Of a stretch of 64,000 nucleotides of DNA, positions 27,940 through 37,699 are shown in pieces. Position numbers and translations under genes: made by a program. This DNA comes from Paracoccus sp. (in: a-proteobacteria) (GTDB lineage: Bacteria; Pseudomonadota; Alphaproteobacteria; Rhodobacterales; Rhodobacteraceae), in NCBI RefSeq assembly GCF_030604785.1, contig NZ_JAUVVF010000003.1, forward strand, positions 62,001 to 126,000, read 5' to 3'. The stretch's first letter is position 1; each line of letters starts with the position of its first letter. Under the pieces are notes generated by a model, which saw only the letters and a list, made by a program, of their open reading frames with translations, did not search any database and was not told where the DNA came from.

Positions 27940-28479
27940 TCAGCTGGCCGGGGCGGCGGTGGCGGTGCCGGGCGCGGCGCAGCCCGTCCGGGTCTGGCCC
28001 TGCACCGTCAGCCGCGCGGTCAGCGGAAAGCGTTCGTCGGCCATGCTGTCCTGGCATTCGCCCGGGCGCAGGTTCAGCACGAAGGGGCGTCCGCCCAGCA
28101 CGCCGATGTATTCGACGCCGCCGGCAAAGTTCAGACGGTTGACCTGGATGGCACGGCCGGACTGGTTCTCTGGCGTGCGATAGGTGGCGGTGTTGCCTGC
28201 GACCTGCACGTTCCAGAAGGGCTCGTTGCCGCGCGCCACGAAGGCCTCGGCGCGATAGGTGACGGGCTCGACCGTGGCCACGGGGCGGGCCTCGGTCCCG
28301 GTCTCGATGGGCTGGACCAGCGGCGAGACGGCGGGCGGGCGCGGCCCGGCGGGCGTCTCGGGCTGCGGCTCGGCCTCGGCGCCAAGGCCGATATTGCGGC
28401 GCAGGTCGGTCATGGCCTCGCTGTCGCAGGCGGCAAGGGGCAGGGTCAGCAGCGCGACAAGCGCGAAACGCGGGAACAT
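27940..28479 (-). CDS. COG3650-type lipoprotein
   Basis: This 179-residue predicted lipoprotein has the lipobox LAAC (Cys18), a long Pro/Glu-rich linker to about 70, and a C-terminal domain opening FVARGNEPFWNVQVAGN (about 81-97). That opening and the later GRPFVLNLRPGECQDSMADERFPLTARL mark the uncharacterised COG3650 group. Two Cys in the domain (ECQDSM and TGCAAPG) may be disulfide-bonded. It lies 116 bases upstream of yjbH on the same strand and may share its promoter, or may follow sdaA. Function unknown. Confidence 0.7.
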   Translation of the reverse strand: MFPRFALVALLTLPLAACDSEAMTDLRRNIGLGAEAEPQPETPAGPRPPAVSPLVQPIETGTEARPVATVEPVTYRAEAFVARGNEPFWNVQVAGNTATYRTPENQSGRAIQVNRLNFAGGVEYIGVLGGRPFVLNLRPGECQDSMADERFPLTARLTVQGQTRTGCAAPGTATAAPAS

Positions 28480-28593
28480 GGGCTTTGGCCTCTGGATGGC
28501 AACGGGATCACTGTCGCACAAGCGTTAGCAACCCCGGCCCGGCGCGGCAAGCAGGCAGGGCCGGATGGGCAGAACCCCGCCCGCCCCGGCGCA

Positions 28594-29976
28594 TCAGCAA
28601 TTCGGCACGTTCACGGCCAGCCCGCCAAGCGAGGTCTCCTTGTATTTGTCGGACATGTCGCGGCCGGTCTGGCGCATCGTCTCGATGGCCGCGTCCAGCG
28701 GCACGATATGGCTGCCATCGCCGCGCAGGGCCAGGCTGGCGGCGCTGACGGCCTTGATCGCGCCAAGGCCGTTCCTTTCGATGCAGGGCACCTGCACGAG
28801 GCCCTTCACCGGGTCACAGGTCATGCCCAGATGATGCTCCAGCGCGATTTCGGCGGCGTTTTCGATTTGCCGAGGCGTGCCGCCCAGAACGGCGGCCAGC
28901 CCCGCCGCAGCCATCGCGCTGGCGCTGCCGACCTCGGCCTGGCAGCCGCATTCCGCGCCCGAGATGCTGGCATTGTGCTTGATGAGGCCACCGATCGCCG
29001 CAGCTGTCAGCAGGAAATCGGGCAGCTGCCGCTCGGACGCGCCCGGCACATGGTCCAGCCAATAGCGGATCACCGCAGGCACGGTTCCCGCCGCGCCATT
29101 GGTGGGGGCGGTGACGACGCGGCCCCCGGCGGCGTTTTCCTCGTTCACGGCCATGGCATAGACGCTCATCCAGTCGTTGATGACATGGGGCGCGGTCATG
29201 TTCAGCCCGCGCTCGGCCATCAGCTTGGCATGGATCGCGGCGGCGCGGCGGCGGACGTTCAGCCCGCCGGGCAGCACGCCCTCGGTCGCAAGGCCCCGGT
29301 CCATGCAGTCGCGCATCACCGCCCAGATCCGCGACAGCCCCTCGCGCAGCTCGGCGGGGGCGCGGAAGCAGAGCTCGTTTTCCTCTTTCATCCGGGCGAT
29401 GGATTTGCCCGAAGCCTCGGCCATGGCCAGCATCTCGGCGGCGCTGGCAAAGGGGTAGGGCACCGAGACCGAGGCGTCGCTGCGCGTCTCGCCTGCCCGC
29501 GCGGCCAGTTCCTCGGCCGTCAGAACGAAGCCGCCCCCGATCGAGTAATAGACCCGGTGCAGGATCACGTCGCCCTGCGGATCGGTGGCCGAGATGGTCA
29601 TGCCGTTGGCATGGCCGGGCAGCGCGTTGTCATAGTCGAAGCGCAGGTCGCGGTCGGGATCGAAGGCCAAGGGCGCAAGGCCGGGCGGTTGCAGCTGCTT
29701 GCTGGCGCGGTTCTCGGCAAGGGCGGTTTCGGCCCGGTCAGGGTCCAGCCTGGCGGGGTGGAACCCCGCCAGGCCCAGGATCGTGGCGCGGTCGGTCGCA
29801 TGTCCCTTGCCGGTGAAGGCCAGGCTGCCATGCAGGCTCGCGCGCAGCCCATGCGCGGTGAAGGGCTGGGCGCGCAGGTCGTCCAGAAAGCGCGCGCCCG
29901 CCACCATCGGCCCCATCGTATGCGACGATGACGGGCCGATGCCCGGCTTGAACAGATCGAAGACCGACAAGAACAT
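28594..29976 (-). CDS. sdaA: L-serine ammonia-lyase, iron-sulfur, single-chain
   Basis: This 460-residue enzyme deaminates L-serine to pyruvate and ammonia using a [4Fe-4S] cluster. The N-terminal regulatory domain begins [20 protein letters not shown], where [13 protein letters not shown] is the family signature. Cluster cysteines are visible in [11 protein letters not shown] (about 340-350), [13 protein letters not shown] (about 383-395), with the normal spacing. The protein ends in a Cys residue, as single-chain serine dehydratases do; this terminal Cys is thought to occupy the cluster. Downstream genes are unrelated. Upstream, a 296-base gap separates it from the divergent dusB. Confidence 0.93.
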   Translation of the reverse strand: MFLSVFDLFKPGIGPSSSHTMGPMVAGARFLDDLRAQPFTAHGLRASLHGSLAFTGKGHATDRATILGLAGFHPARLDPDRAETALAENRASKQLQPPGLAPLAFDPDRDLRFDYDNALPGHANGMTISATDPQGDVILHRVYYSIGGGFVLTAEELAARAGETRSDASVSVPYPFASAAEMLAMAEASGKSIARMKEENELCFRAPAELREGLSRIWAVMRDCMDRGLATEGVLPGGLNVRRRAAAIHAKLMAERGLNMTAPHVINDWMSVYAMAVNEENAAGGRVVTAPTNGAAGTVPAVIRYWLDHVPGASERQLPDFLLTAAAIGGLIKHNASISGAECGCQAEVGSASAMAAAGLAAVLGGTPRQIENAAEIALEHHLGMTCDPVKGLVQVPCIERNGLGAIKAVSAASLALRGDGSHIVPLDAAIETMRQTGRDMSDKYKETSLGGLAVNVPNC

Positions 29977-30272
29977 GGATCACCCTTCCCCCTTGCATTC
30001 CGGCACCCATCTAAGCAGGTGAGGCAACCGGCCGCCATGCCTGTCCGCGACGCATTGCCCCCGCAGATGCGACAGCATGTCGGCTTGCTTCGTGGCGCCG
30101 GGACGCCCGCACGGGCGGGAGCCGGCGGCGCGTGAACGGTCCGCATCGCATCTGCACTTTTTATGTGCGATGTGATCAAATGAAAGGCAGAGGCATCCCG
30201 CCCGCGAATTGGGCATCGCAAGCGGGCATTGCCGCTCTTGCGGGCTTGGATGCCGAGGGCGAAGGAGTAGGC
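29977..30272 (-). other. divergent gap between sdaA and dusB
   Basis: The 296 bases hold a strong nested GC hairpin (30095-30128: arms CGCCGG/CCGGCG around CGCCC/GGGCG) about 120 bases upstream of sdaA. There is also an AT-rich stretch near dusB containing TGTGATCAAA (30171-30180), one base off the palindrome found twice before sdhC. I saw no riboswitch core. The dusB ribosome site gaagga and its ATG follow. The hairpin may lie in the sdaA leader RNA. Confidence 0.45.
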
Positions 30273-31283
30273 ATGCACAAACCAGAACCGATCATCCTTG
30301 GCGATACGCAGCTCGGCCCGCCGGTGTTTCTTGCACCCATGGCGGGAATCACCGACCTGCCGTTTCGCCGCGCCGTTGCGCGCTTCGGCGCGGGGCTGAT
30401 GGTCTCCGAGATGGTCGCCTCGACCGAGATGGTGACGCCGCGCCCCTCGACCCGCGCGGCGGTGCGCGCCAAGGCCCTGACCGAGGGGCGGCTGCCCGTC
30501 AGCGTCCAGATCGCGGGCCGCGAGGCCGGGCCGATGGCCGAAACCGCGCGCATCGTCGAAGGGATGGGTGCGCGGATCATCGACATCAACATGGGCTGCC
30601 CGGCCAAGAAGGTGACGGGCGGGCTGTCGGGGGCCGCGCTCATGCGCGATCTCGATCACGCGATGACGCTGGTCGATGCGGTGGTCGGCGCGGTCAAGGT
30701 GCCGGTCACGCTGAAGATGCGTCTGGGCTGGGACGACGATTGCCTGAACGCCGCCGATCTGGCGGGGCGGGCGCGTGATGCGGGCGTGGCGATGCTGACC
30801 GTTCATGGCCGCACCCGGGCGCAATTCTACAAGGGCCGCGCGGACTGGGCGGCGATCCGGGCCGTGGCCGATCTGCCGGGCCGTCCGCCGCTGGTCGCCA
30901 ACGGCGATGTGGTGGATGCCGCAAGCGCCCGGGCCGCGTTGGCGGCCTCGGGGGCGGATGCGGTGATGGTCGGGCGCGGCGCGCAGGGGCGGCCCTGGCT
31001 TCTGGCCGGGATCGCGCATGAATTGTGCGGCACGCCCGCGCCCGTGATCCCGAAAGGCGCCGCGCTGGCCGATCTGGTGGCCGAGCATTACGAGGACATG
31101 CTGGACTTCTACGGCACCGATCTGGGCCTGCGCGTCGCGCGCAAGCATCTGGGCTGGTATGCCGAGGCCGCGCAGGCACCGCTGCGCGCCGACATGCTGC
31201 AGGCCGAGACGCCCGCCGCGACACTGGCCCTGATCGCGCGGGCCTTCACCGAGGCCCCCCATCCCGCGCAGGAGGCCGCATGA
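30273..31283 (+). CDS. dusB: tRNA-dihydrouridine synthase (NifR3 type)
   Basis: The 336-residue FMN enzyme reduces uridines in tRNA D-loops. The N-terminal FMN-binding segment is PVFLAPMAGITDLPFRR (about 16-32). The catalytic Cys lies in INMGCPAKKVTGGLSGAAL (about 108-126), and a later motif is MLTVHGRTRAQFYKGRADW. In Rhodobacter this gene, called nifR3, heads the ntrB-ntrC operon, and the same order is seen here. The ATG at 30273 is preceded by gaaggag; an upstream in-frame ATG lacks a ribosome site. Its stop overlaps the ntrB start. Confidence 0.92.
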   Translation: MHKPEPIILGDTQLGPPVFLAPMAGITDLPFRRAVARFGAGLMVSEMVASTEMVTPRPSTRAAVRAKALTEGRLPVSVQIAGREAGPMAETARIVEGMGARIIDINMGCPAKKVTGGLSGAALMRDLDHAMTLVDAVVGAVKVPVTLKMRLGWDDDCLNAADLAGRARDAGVAMLTVHGRTRAQFYKGRADWAAIRAVADLPGRPPLVANGDVVDAASARAALAASGADAVMVGRGAQGRPWLLAGIAHELCGTPAPVIPKGAALADLVAEHYEDMLDFYGTDLGLRVARKHLGWYAEAAQAPLRADMLQAETPAATLALIARAFTEAPHPAQEAA

Positions 31284-32395
31284 GCCATTCCCGCCCCCGC
31301 GATTTCGTCGAGGCGCGACCGGGGCCGGGTTGGGACAGCCTGCCCCTGCCGGCTTTGATCATCGACGGATGCGGGCGCATCGCCGCGATGAACGAGGCGG
31401 CGGAATTCTGGCTGAACCTGTCGCGCAACTCGACTCTGGGCAAGGCGCTGGAGGGCGACGAGATCGCCACCCGGCTGCGGATCGACCCGGCGCTGGCGCC
31501 GATGATCGCGCGGGTCAAGGCGACCGACGAGACGGGCTATCACCCCTCGGTCGCGTTCGAGATCGGCGACCGGGCGGGCGGCCACCTGACGCGCCGCGCC
31601 GCCGTCCATCTGGGCCGCGGGGTCGAGGCCGGCGGCGCGGTCAGCCTGCTGATCGTCCCGCAGGAGGTCGACGGCATCAACCAGAGCCGCAGTGTCCGCA
31701 GCGCCGCGCGCAGCGCCATCGGCATGGCCGAAATGCTGGCCCACGAGATCAAGAACCCGCTGGCGGGCATCCGCGGCGCGGCGCAGCTGATGGCGATGAG
31801 CGCGACCCCCGAGGATCGCGAGATGGCCGAAATGATCGTCAGCGAATCGCGCCGGATCGTGGCGCTGCTGGATCAGGTGGAACGCTTCGGCGACACCTCG
31901 CCGCCGGATCTGGCGCCGGTCAACATCCATGACGTGCTGGAACAGGTCCGGCGCTCGGCCCAGGTGGGTTTCGCCAAGGGCGTGCAGATCGTGACCGATT
32001 ACGACCCCTCGCTGCCCATGGCGCTGGCGGATGCCGACCAGCTGATGCAGGTCTGCCTGAACCTCGTGAAGAACGCCGCCGAAGCGCTGACCGGCAAGGC
32101 GGGCGGCACGATCCGGCTGCACAGCTTCTATGACCATACCCTGCGCCGCCCCCCCGACGAGGCCGATCCCGCAGGCCGCCCGCTGCCCCTGCAGATCGAG
32201 GTCGAGGATAACGGGCCGGGCTTTCCCCCCGCGATCGCCGATCAGGTCTTCGAGCCCTTCGTCTCGGGGCGCGAGAACGGCACCGGCCTCGGGCTGGCGC
32301 TGGTCAGCAAGATCATCACCGACCACGGCGCGCTGATCCGCGTGGACAGCCGCCCCGGACGCACCGTTTTTCGACTTTCACTGCCCAAGGCATAA
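31280..32395 (+). CDS. ntrB: nitrogen regulation sensor kinase NtrB
   Basis: The 371-residue soluble kinase has a PAS-like N-terminal domain (about 21-128), then a HisKA domain with the phosphorylated His155 in MLAHEIKNPLAGIRGAAQL. The ATP-binding domain has the N-box (LMQVCLNLVKNAAEAL), DNGPGF and GTGLGLAL. NtrB, controlled by PII, phosphorylates NtrC when nitrogen is scarce. The ATG overlaps the dusB stop (ATGA at 31280-31283) and ntrC starts 12 bases downstream, so all three are one operon. Confidence 0.93.
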   Translation: MSHSRPRDFVEARPGPGWDSLPLPALIIDGCGRIAAMNEAAEFWLNLSRNSTLGKALEGDEIATRLRIDPALAPMIARVKATDETGYHPSVAFEIGDRAGGHLTRRAAVHLGRGVEAGGAVSLLIVPQEVDGINQSRSVRSAARSAIGMAEMLAHEIKNPLAGIRGAAQLMAMSATPEDREMAEMIVSESRRIVALLDQVERFGDTSPPDLAPVNIHDVLEQVRRSAQVGFAKGVQIVTDYDPSLPMALADADQLMQVCLNLVKNAAEALTGKAGGTIRLHSFYDHTLRRPPDEADPAGRPLPLQIEVEDNGPGFPPAIADQVFEPFVSGRENGTGLGLALVSKIITDHGALIRVDSRPGRTVFRLSLPKA

Positions 32396-32406
32396 GGACC
32401 GACCCC

Positions 32407-33861
32407 ATGGACGGAACCGTTCTGATCGCTGACGATGACCGCACCATCCGCACGGTGCTGACGCAGGCGCTGACGCGCGCGGGCTGTCGCGTCCATGCCA
32501 CCGGCAGCCTGGCGCAGCTGTCGAAATGGGTCGAGGAGGGGCGCGGCGATCTGGTCATCACCGACGTGATGATGCCCGACGGCAACGGCATCGACCGCAT
32601 CCCCGAGATCCGCGAGATGCGCCCCGACCTGCCGGTCATCGTGATCTCGGCCCAGAACACCATCGTCACCGCGATCCGCGCGACCGAGGCCGAGGCGTTC
32701 GAATATCTGCCCAAGCCCTTTGACCTGCCCGATCTGATGTCCAAGGCTGGTCAGGCCCTGTCGCGCCGCCCGCGCAAATCCGATCCCATCCCCGAACCGC
32801 TGGCCGCGCCGCGCGACACGGCCGATCCGGCCATGCCGCTGATCGGCCACGCGCCCGCCATGCAGGCGCTGTTCCGCATGGTCGCGCGGGTGCTGAACGC
32901 CGATCTGCCCGTCCTGATCGCAGGCGAGGCGGGCGTGGGCAAGACCACCATCGCCCGCAGCTTCCACGACCTGTCGGACCGGCGCGAACGGGGGCTTGCG
33001 ATCCTGACCTCGGCCGATTCCGGGGACGAGGCCATCGCCCGCGCCACCGACCGCGCGCGCGGCGGCACCATCGTGATCGAGAACCCGGCGGGCTTCGACT
33101 CGGCCGCCCAAGCCCGGCTGATCGGGATGATCGAGGCGATGGAAAGCGGCCCCGACCGCGCCAGCGCGCCGCGCATCGTCGCCACGACCGGCCCGGACCC
33201 GCAGGCCGATGTGGCAGCGGGGCGGCTTCGGTCGGACCTCTATTACCGGCTGGCGGGGGTGACGATCAGCGTGCCGCCCCTGCGCGCGCGGGTCGATGAC
33301 ATCCTGCCGCTGGCCTCGCACCTGCTGGCGCGCGCGGCCTCGCAGGGTCTGCCTGAACGAAGCCTGTCGGACGAGGCCTCGGCCATGCTGCGCGCCCATC
33401 CCTTCCCGGGCAATGTGCGGGAGCTGGAAAACATGATGCGCCGTCTGGCGCTGACCGCGAACGGCCCGCAGATCAGCGCGACCGAGATGCGCGAGGCGCT
33501 GAGCCAGCAGACCGGCGCCCGCATGGCGCCCCCGCCCGCCAGCATCGCCGCGCCCATGGGCCATGCCGCCTTCGAGCCCGAGCAGACCATCCCCATGCCC
33601 GCCGCCAATGCCCGCCTGTCGGATTCGGTCGAAGCGCATCTGCAGCGCTATTTCGACCTGCATGGCGACGCGCTGCCGCCTCCGGGTCTCTACGACCGCA
33701 TCCTGCGCGAGATCGAGCGTCCGCTTCTGCAGGTCGCGCTGGATGCGACGGGTGGAAACCAGCTGCGCTGCGCCGATCTGCTGGGGATCAACCGCAATAC
33801 GCTGCGCAAGAAACTGACCGAGCTGAATATCGAGGTGACACGGCGCCGCAAACTGATGTAA
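32407..33861 (+). CDS. ntrC: nitrogen response regulator NtrC, sigma-54-independent type
   Basis: The 484-residue regulator has a receiver domain (1-115) with the phosphoacceptor Asp53 in VITDVMMPDGNG, a central AAA+ domain and a C-terminal Fis-type helix-turn-helix (about 443-475). The central domain is degraded. It has Walker A GEAGVGKTT (about 173-181) but no GAFTGA loop, and the region before Walker B is shortened, while Walker B itself reads TIVIENPAGF instead of the usual hydrophobic-DE motif. Rhodobacter NtrC proteins with this loss activate sigma-70 promoters instead of sigma-54 ones. That is the likely mode here. Confidence 0.93.
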   Translation: MDGTVLIADDDRTIRTVLTQALTRAGCRVHATGSLAQLSKWVEEGRGDLVITDVMMPDGNGIDRIPEIREMRPDLPVIVISAQNTIVTAIRATEAEAFEYLPKPFDLPDLMSKAGQALSRRPRKSDPIPEPLAAPRDTADPAMPLIGHAPAMQALFRMVARVLNADLPVLIAGEAGVGKTTIARSFHDLSDRRERGLAILTSADSGDEAIARATDRARGGTIVIENPAGFDSAAQARLIGMIEAMESGPDRASAPRIVATTGPDPQADVAAGRLRSDLYYRLAGVTISVPPLRARVDDILPLASHLLARAASQGLPERSLSDEASAMLRAHPFPGNVRELENMMRRLALTANGPQISATEMREALSQQTGARMAPPPASIAAPMGHAAFEPEQTIPMPAANARLSDSVEAHLQRYFDLHGDALPPPGLYDRILREIERPLLQVALDATGGNQLRCADLLGINRNTLRKKLTELNIEVTRRRKLM

Positions 33862-33946
33862 AACCGCCACAGGTCGCAGCGCATCGGTCACAACGACCCG
33901 CCGCGCCGCGTTGGAAAAGCCGCGACAGACGGCGGATGTGGGGGTC

Positions 33947-36214
33947 ATGGCAGGGTCCGTATCAGGTCTCGGCTGGGACAATCTGGCTAGATTGCGCCTG
34001 CCGCGCGAATCCCGGAAGGTTCTGGGCTGGGTCATGCTGCTTGTCGGGCTGCTGCTGGGCGGCGCGACAATCGCGATGCTGGGCCCTCTGGGGCGGGGGC
34101 TGGACGGGCGGCTGATGCGCCTGGTCCTGCTGCTGGACCTGGCCTATCTGATCCTGCTGACCGGTTTCGTGATGGCGCGAATGGCGCGGCTGATCCTGGC
34201 GCGTCGCACGAATGCGCCGGCCTCGCGGCTGCACGGGCGGCTGGTCGCGATCTTCGCGGGTCTGGCCCTGGTGCCCACCGTTCTGGTGGCGCTGTTCGCG
34301 GGCGTTCTGGTCAATATCGGGCTCGAGGGCTGGTTCTCGGAGCGGGTGCAGCAGGTCGTGACAACCTCGCAGGCCGCGGCCGAGGCCTATCAGGACGAAC
34401 ACCGCCGCGACCTCTCCGAGGATGCGCGCGCCCTGGCCGGCATCCTGACCCAGGCCGCGCGCGCCAATCCGCTGATCGAGGATGCCGAGATCCGGCAGCT
34501 TCTGGTGCAGGGTCAGGCCCTGATCCAGCGCGGCCTGCGCGAGGCCTATATCATCAGCGGCGCGGGCGAGATCCGCGCGCGGGGCGACCGCAGCTATCTG
34601 TTCTGGTATGAAGAGCCCTCGACCGCGCAGCTGGATCAGGCGCAGGCCGAAGGGCTGGTCCTGATCGAGGATTGGGCGAATGACGAGTTCCGCGCGCTGG
34701 TCGCGCTGCCACCGCTGGCGGACCGTTATCTGTATGTGACGCGCGATGTCGATGGCAGCCTGCTGGGGCTTCTGGACGATACCCGCGCCACGGTTGGCAA
34801 TTACCGCCAGTTGGAAGAGATGCGCGCCCGCGTGCTGTTCGAGTTCTCGCTGGTCTATCTGGGTTTCGCGCTGCTTCTGGTCTCGGCCGCTATCTGGCTG
34901 GGCCTGTGGTTCGCAAGCCGGCTGTCGCGGCCCATCGGCCTGCTGGCGCAGGCGACCGAGCGGGTAGGGCAGGGCGATCTGGACGTGCAGGTCCCCGAGC
35001 CGCATACCGGCGACGAGATCCAGACCCTGGGCATGGCCTTCAACCGCATGACGCGCCAGCTCAAGGCGCAGCGCGACGAACTGGTCGAAAGCTACCGCCT
35101 GTCGGACGAGCAGCGGCGGCTGTTCGACAACGTGCTGGGCTCGGTCACGTCGGGCGTGATCGGTCTGGACGCCGCCGGAGAGATCGACTTCGTCAACCGC
35201 TCGGCCAGCCGCCTGCTCGGTCTGGACCCCCGGCGTGACATCGACGCGCTGCTGTCCGAGGCTGTGCCGGAATTCGCGGCCCTGTTCGACCGGCTGTCGG
35301 CCTCTGTCGCGGAAACGGTGCAGGACGAGGTGCGCCTGACCCGTCAGGGCCGCATCGAAAGCCTGCTGGTCCGCATGGCGGTGCGGCGTGGCGGCGATGG
35401 CGCGCTGGAGGGATACGTGGTCGCCTTCGACGACGTGACCGAACTGGTCAGCGCGCAGCGCATGGCGGCTTGGGGCGACGTCGCCCGCCGCGTGGCGCAT
35501 GAGATCAAGAACCCGCTGACCCCGATCCAGCTGTCTGCCGAGCGCCTGCGCCGCAAGTTCGGCCCCTTGGCGGCCGAGGGCGACCGCGCGGCGCTGGACC
35601 AGTATACCGACGTGATCATCCGCCAGACCAACGACCTGCGGCGCATCGTGGACGAGTTCAGCCGCTTTGCCCGGATGCCCGAACCCGACCGCGCCGAGAC
35701 CGACATTGCGGCCCTGCTGCGCGAGGTGACGCTGTTGCAGCAGGACGCGCTGCACGGCGCCCTGCGGACCGAGATCCCCGAGACGCCGGTGATCGTCGAT
35801 GCCGATGCCGGGATGCTGCGGCAGGCGCTGACGAACCTGCTGAAGAACGCGGGCGAGGCGGTCGAGGAGTGCCTGACGCGGCCCGGCTATCAGCCGTTGA
35901 TCCGCGTCACGCTGGAGGCCGCCCCCGAGGCCGTCTGCATTCGCATCATCGACAACGGCCCCGGCCTGCCCGCCGACCGCTCGCGCCTGTTCGAGCCCTA
36001 TGTGACGCTGAAAAGCACGGGGACGGGCCTTGGCCTGCCCATCGTCAAGAAGATCGTCGAGGAACATGGCGGCAGCCTGTCCCTGACCGACGCGCCCGGA
36101 GGCCCCGAAGGCGGGGGAACCGGCGCCATGGCCGAAATCCGGCTGCCGCGCGAACGCCATCCGGTGCGCGCGGCCAAGACCAAGAGCAGAGAGAAGGACG
36201 AGGCGACATCATGA
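33947..36214 (+). CDS. ntrY: membrane sensor kinase NtrY
   Basis: The protein is about 755 residues. The N-terminal part has several transmembrane helices (within residues 25-100), a periplasmic or extracytoplasmic segment to about 280, a further helix (about 290-315), and a HAMP domain. A PAS domain follows (about 395-500) and then HisKA with the phosphorylated His in VARRVAHEIKNPLTPIQLSAERL. The ATPase domain ends in GTGLGLPIVKKIVEEHGG. It pairs with NtrX, whose gene overlaps the stop by ATGA. The start is uncertain: the ATG at 33947 is used, and a TTG at 33911 is possible. NtrYX acts in nitrogen, redox and envelope signalling. Confidence 0.92.
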   Translation: MAGSVSGLGWDNLARLRLPRESRKVLGWVMLLVGLLLGGATIAMLGPLGRGLDGRLMRLVLLLDLAYLILLTGFVMARMARLILARRTNAPASRLHGRLVAIFAGLALVPTVLVALFAGVLVNIGLEGWFSERVQQVVTTSQAAAEAYQDEHRRDLSEDARALAGILTQAARANPLIEDAEIRQLLVQGQALIQRGLREAYIISGAGEIRARGDRSYLFWYEEPSTAQLDQAQAEGLVLIEDWANDEFRALVALPPLADRYLYVTRDVDGSLLGLLDDTRATVGNYRQLEEMRARVLFEFSLVYLGFALLLVSAAIWLGLWFASRLSRPIGLLAQATERVGQGDLDVQVPEPHTGDEIQTLGMAFNRMTRQLKAQRDELVESYRLSDEQRRLFDNVLGSVTSGVIGLDAAGEIDFVNRSASRLLGLDPRRDIDALLSEAVPEFAALFDRLSASVAETVQDEVRLTRQGRIESLLVRMAVRRGGDGALEGYVVAFDDVTELVSAQRMAAWGDVARRVAHEIKNPLTPIQLSAERLRRKFGPLAAEGDRAALDQYTDVIIRQTNDLRRIVDEFSRFARMPEPDRAETDIAALLREVTLLQQDALHGALRTEIPETPVIVDADAGMLRQALTNLLKNAGEAVEECLTRPGYQPLIRVTLEAAPEAVCIRIIDNGPGLPADRSRLFEPYVTLKSTGTGLGLPIVKKIVEEHGGSLSLTDAPGGPEGGGTGAMAEIRLPRERHPVRAAKTKSREKDEATS

Positions 36215-37602
36215 GCGACATCCTGATCGTCGATGACGAACGCGACATCCGCGAACTGATCGCGGATATCCTGAAGGACGAGGGGTTCGAGACGCGGCTG
36301 GCGGCCAATTCCGACGAGGCCGTCGCCGCGCTGAACGACCGCGAGCCCGCGCTGATGGTGCTGGACATCTGGCTCAAGGACAGCCGGATGGACGGCATCG
36401 ACATCCTGAAACAGGTCAAGCGCAACAATCCCGACGTGCCGGTCATCATCATCTCGGGGCACGGCAATATCGAGATCGCCGTCGCGGCGATCAAGCAGGG
36501 TGCCTATGACTTCATCGAGAAGCCCTTCAACATCGACCAGCTGATGGTCGTGGTGAACCGCGCGATGGAGACCAGCCGCCTGCGCCGCGAGAACAGCTCG
36601 CTGCGGCGCGGCGGCGAACGTCTTGCCGAGATGCTGGGCCATTCCGCGCCCTTCCGCCGCCTGCGCGACGCGCTGGACAAGGTCGCGCGCTCGAACGGGC
36701 GGGTGCTTCTGTCGGGCGAGCCCGGCACCGGCAAGGAAATGGCCGCGCGCTATATCCATGCCCACAGCCCGCGCGCCGACGCGCCCTTCGTCACCGTGCC
36801 CTGCGCCACGATCGAGCCCGAGCGGATGGAAGAGGTCCTTTTCGGCCGCGAATCCGCCGAGCGCGGGATCGAGCCGGGTCTGCTGGAGCAGGCGCATGGC
36901 GGCGTGATCTATTTCGACGAGGTGGGCGACATGCCCCTCGGCACCCAGCCCAAGATCCTGCGGGTGCTGACCGAACAGCAATTCGTCCGGGCGGGCGGGG
37001 CGGACAAGGTGCGCGTCGATCTGCGGGTCCTGTCCTCGACCAATCGCGACCTGATGGCAGAGATCGCCGCCGGACGCTTCCGGCAGGAATTGTTCGACCG
37101 GCTGAACGTGGTGCCCATCGCGGTGCCCTCGCTGGCGGACCGGCGCGACGACATCGCCCTGCTGGCCCGCCACTTCATCGAGCAGTTCCACGCGCTGCAG
37201 GGCCTGACGCCCCGCGAACTGCCCGAGGATACCGTCGCCGCGCTGCAATCCATGCGCTGGCCGGGCAATATCCGCCAGCTTCGCAACGTGATCGAGCGCG
37301 TCCTGATCCTGGCCGAGGGGTCGGGCCCGATCCAGCCCTCGGAACTGGAACCGCAGGGCGCGACGCCCGACAACAGCGACGCGCTGAGCCTGGGCCCGCA
37401 GGTCACGGCGATGGCGCTCCGCGAGGCGCGCGAATTGTTCGAGCGCGAATACCTCGTCGCCCAGATCAACCGCTTCGGCGGCAATATCAGCCGCACGGCG
37501 CAATTCGTGGGCATGGAGCGCAGCGCGCTGCACCGCAAGCTGAAATCGCTTGGCGTGGTCGGCGGGATGCGCAGCGACGAGGACATGATGATGGGCAAGT
37601 GA
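36211..37602 (+). CDS. ntrX: response regulator NtrX
   Basis: The 463-residue regulator has a receiver domain with Asp52 in MVLDIWLKDSRMDG, an AAA+ domain with Walker A SGEPGTGKE (about 168-176) and Walker B IYFDEVGDM (about 233-241), and a C-terminal Fis-type helix-turn-helix (FGGNISRTAQFVGMERSALHRKLKSL). The GAFTGA sigma-54 loop is missing, since FGRESAERGIEPGLLEQAHGG leads straight to Walker B. This is usual for alphaproteobacterial NtrX. In contrast to ntrC here, the Walker motifs look intact, so ATP hydrolysis may remain. It overlaps ntrY by ATGA. Confidence 0.93.
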   Translation: MSDILIVDDERDIRELIADILKDEGFETRLAANSDEAVAALNDREPALMVLDIWLKDSRMDGIDILKQVKRNNPDVPVIIISGHGNIEIAVAAIKQGAYDFIEKPFNIDQLMVVVNRAMETSRLRRENSSLRRGGERLAEMLGHSAPFRRLRDALDKVARSNGRVLLSGEPGTGKEMAARYIHAHSPRADAPFVTVPCATIEPERMEEVLFGRESAERGIEPGLLEQAHGGVIYFDEVGDMPLGTQPKILRVLTEQQFVRAGGADKVRVDLRVLSSTNRDLMAEIAAGRFRQELFDRLNVVPIAVPSLADRRDDIALLARHFIEQFHALQGLTPRELPEDTVAALQSMRWPGNIRQLRNVIERVLILAEGSGPIQPSELEPQGATPDNSDALSLGPQVTAMALREARELFEREYLVAQINRFGGNISRTAQFVGMERSALHRKLKSLGVVGGMRSDEDMMMGK

Positions 37603-37699
37603 CCCCGCGCTTGCGCCTTGCCTGCGCCCGGCATAGGCAGGGGGCTTGCAAGGCGCCGACCCGGAAGGGGGCGCGGTTCGTGCGACACGAGGGCAGTCG

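Noticed and set aside
29977-30272. Glycine or serine riboswitch upstream of sdaA
   Set aside because: No conserved aptamer core was recognised; only a GC hairpin is visible.
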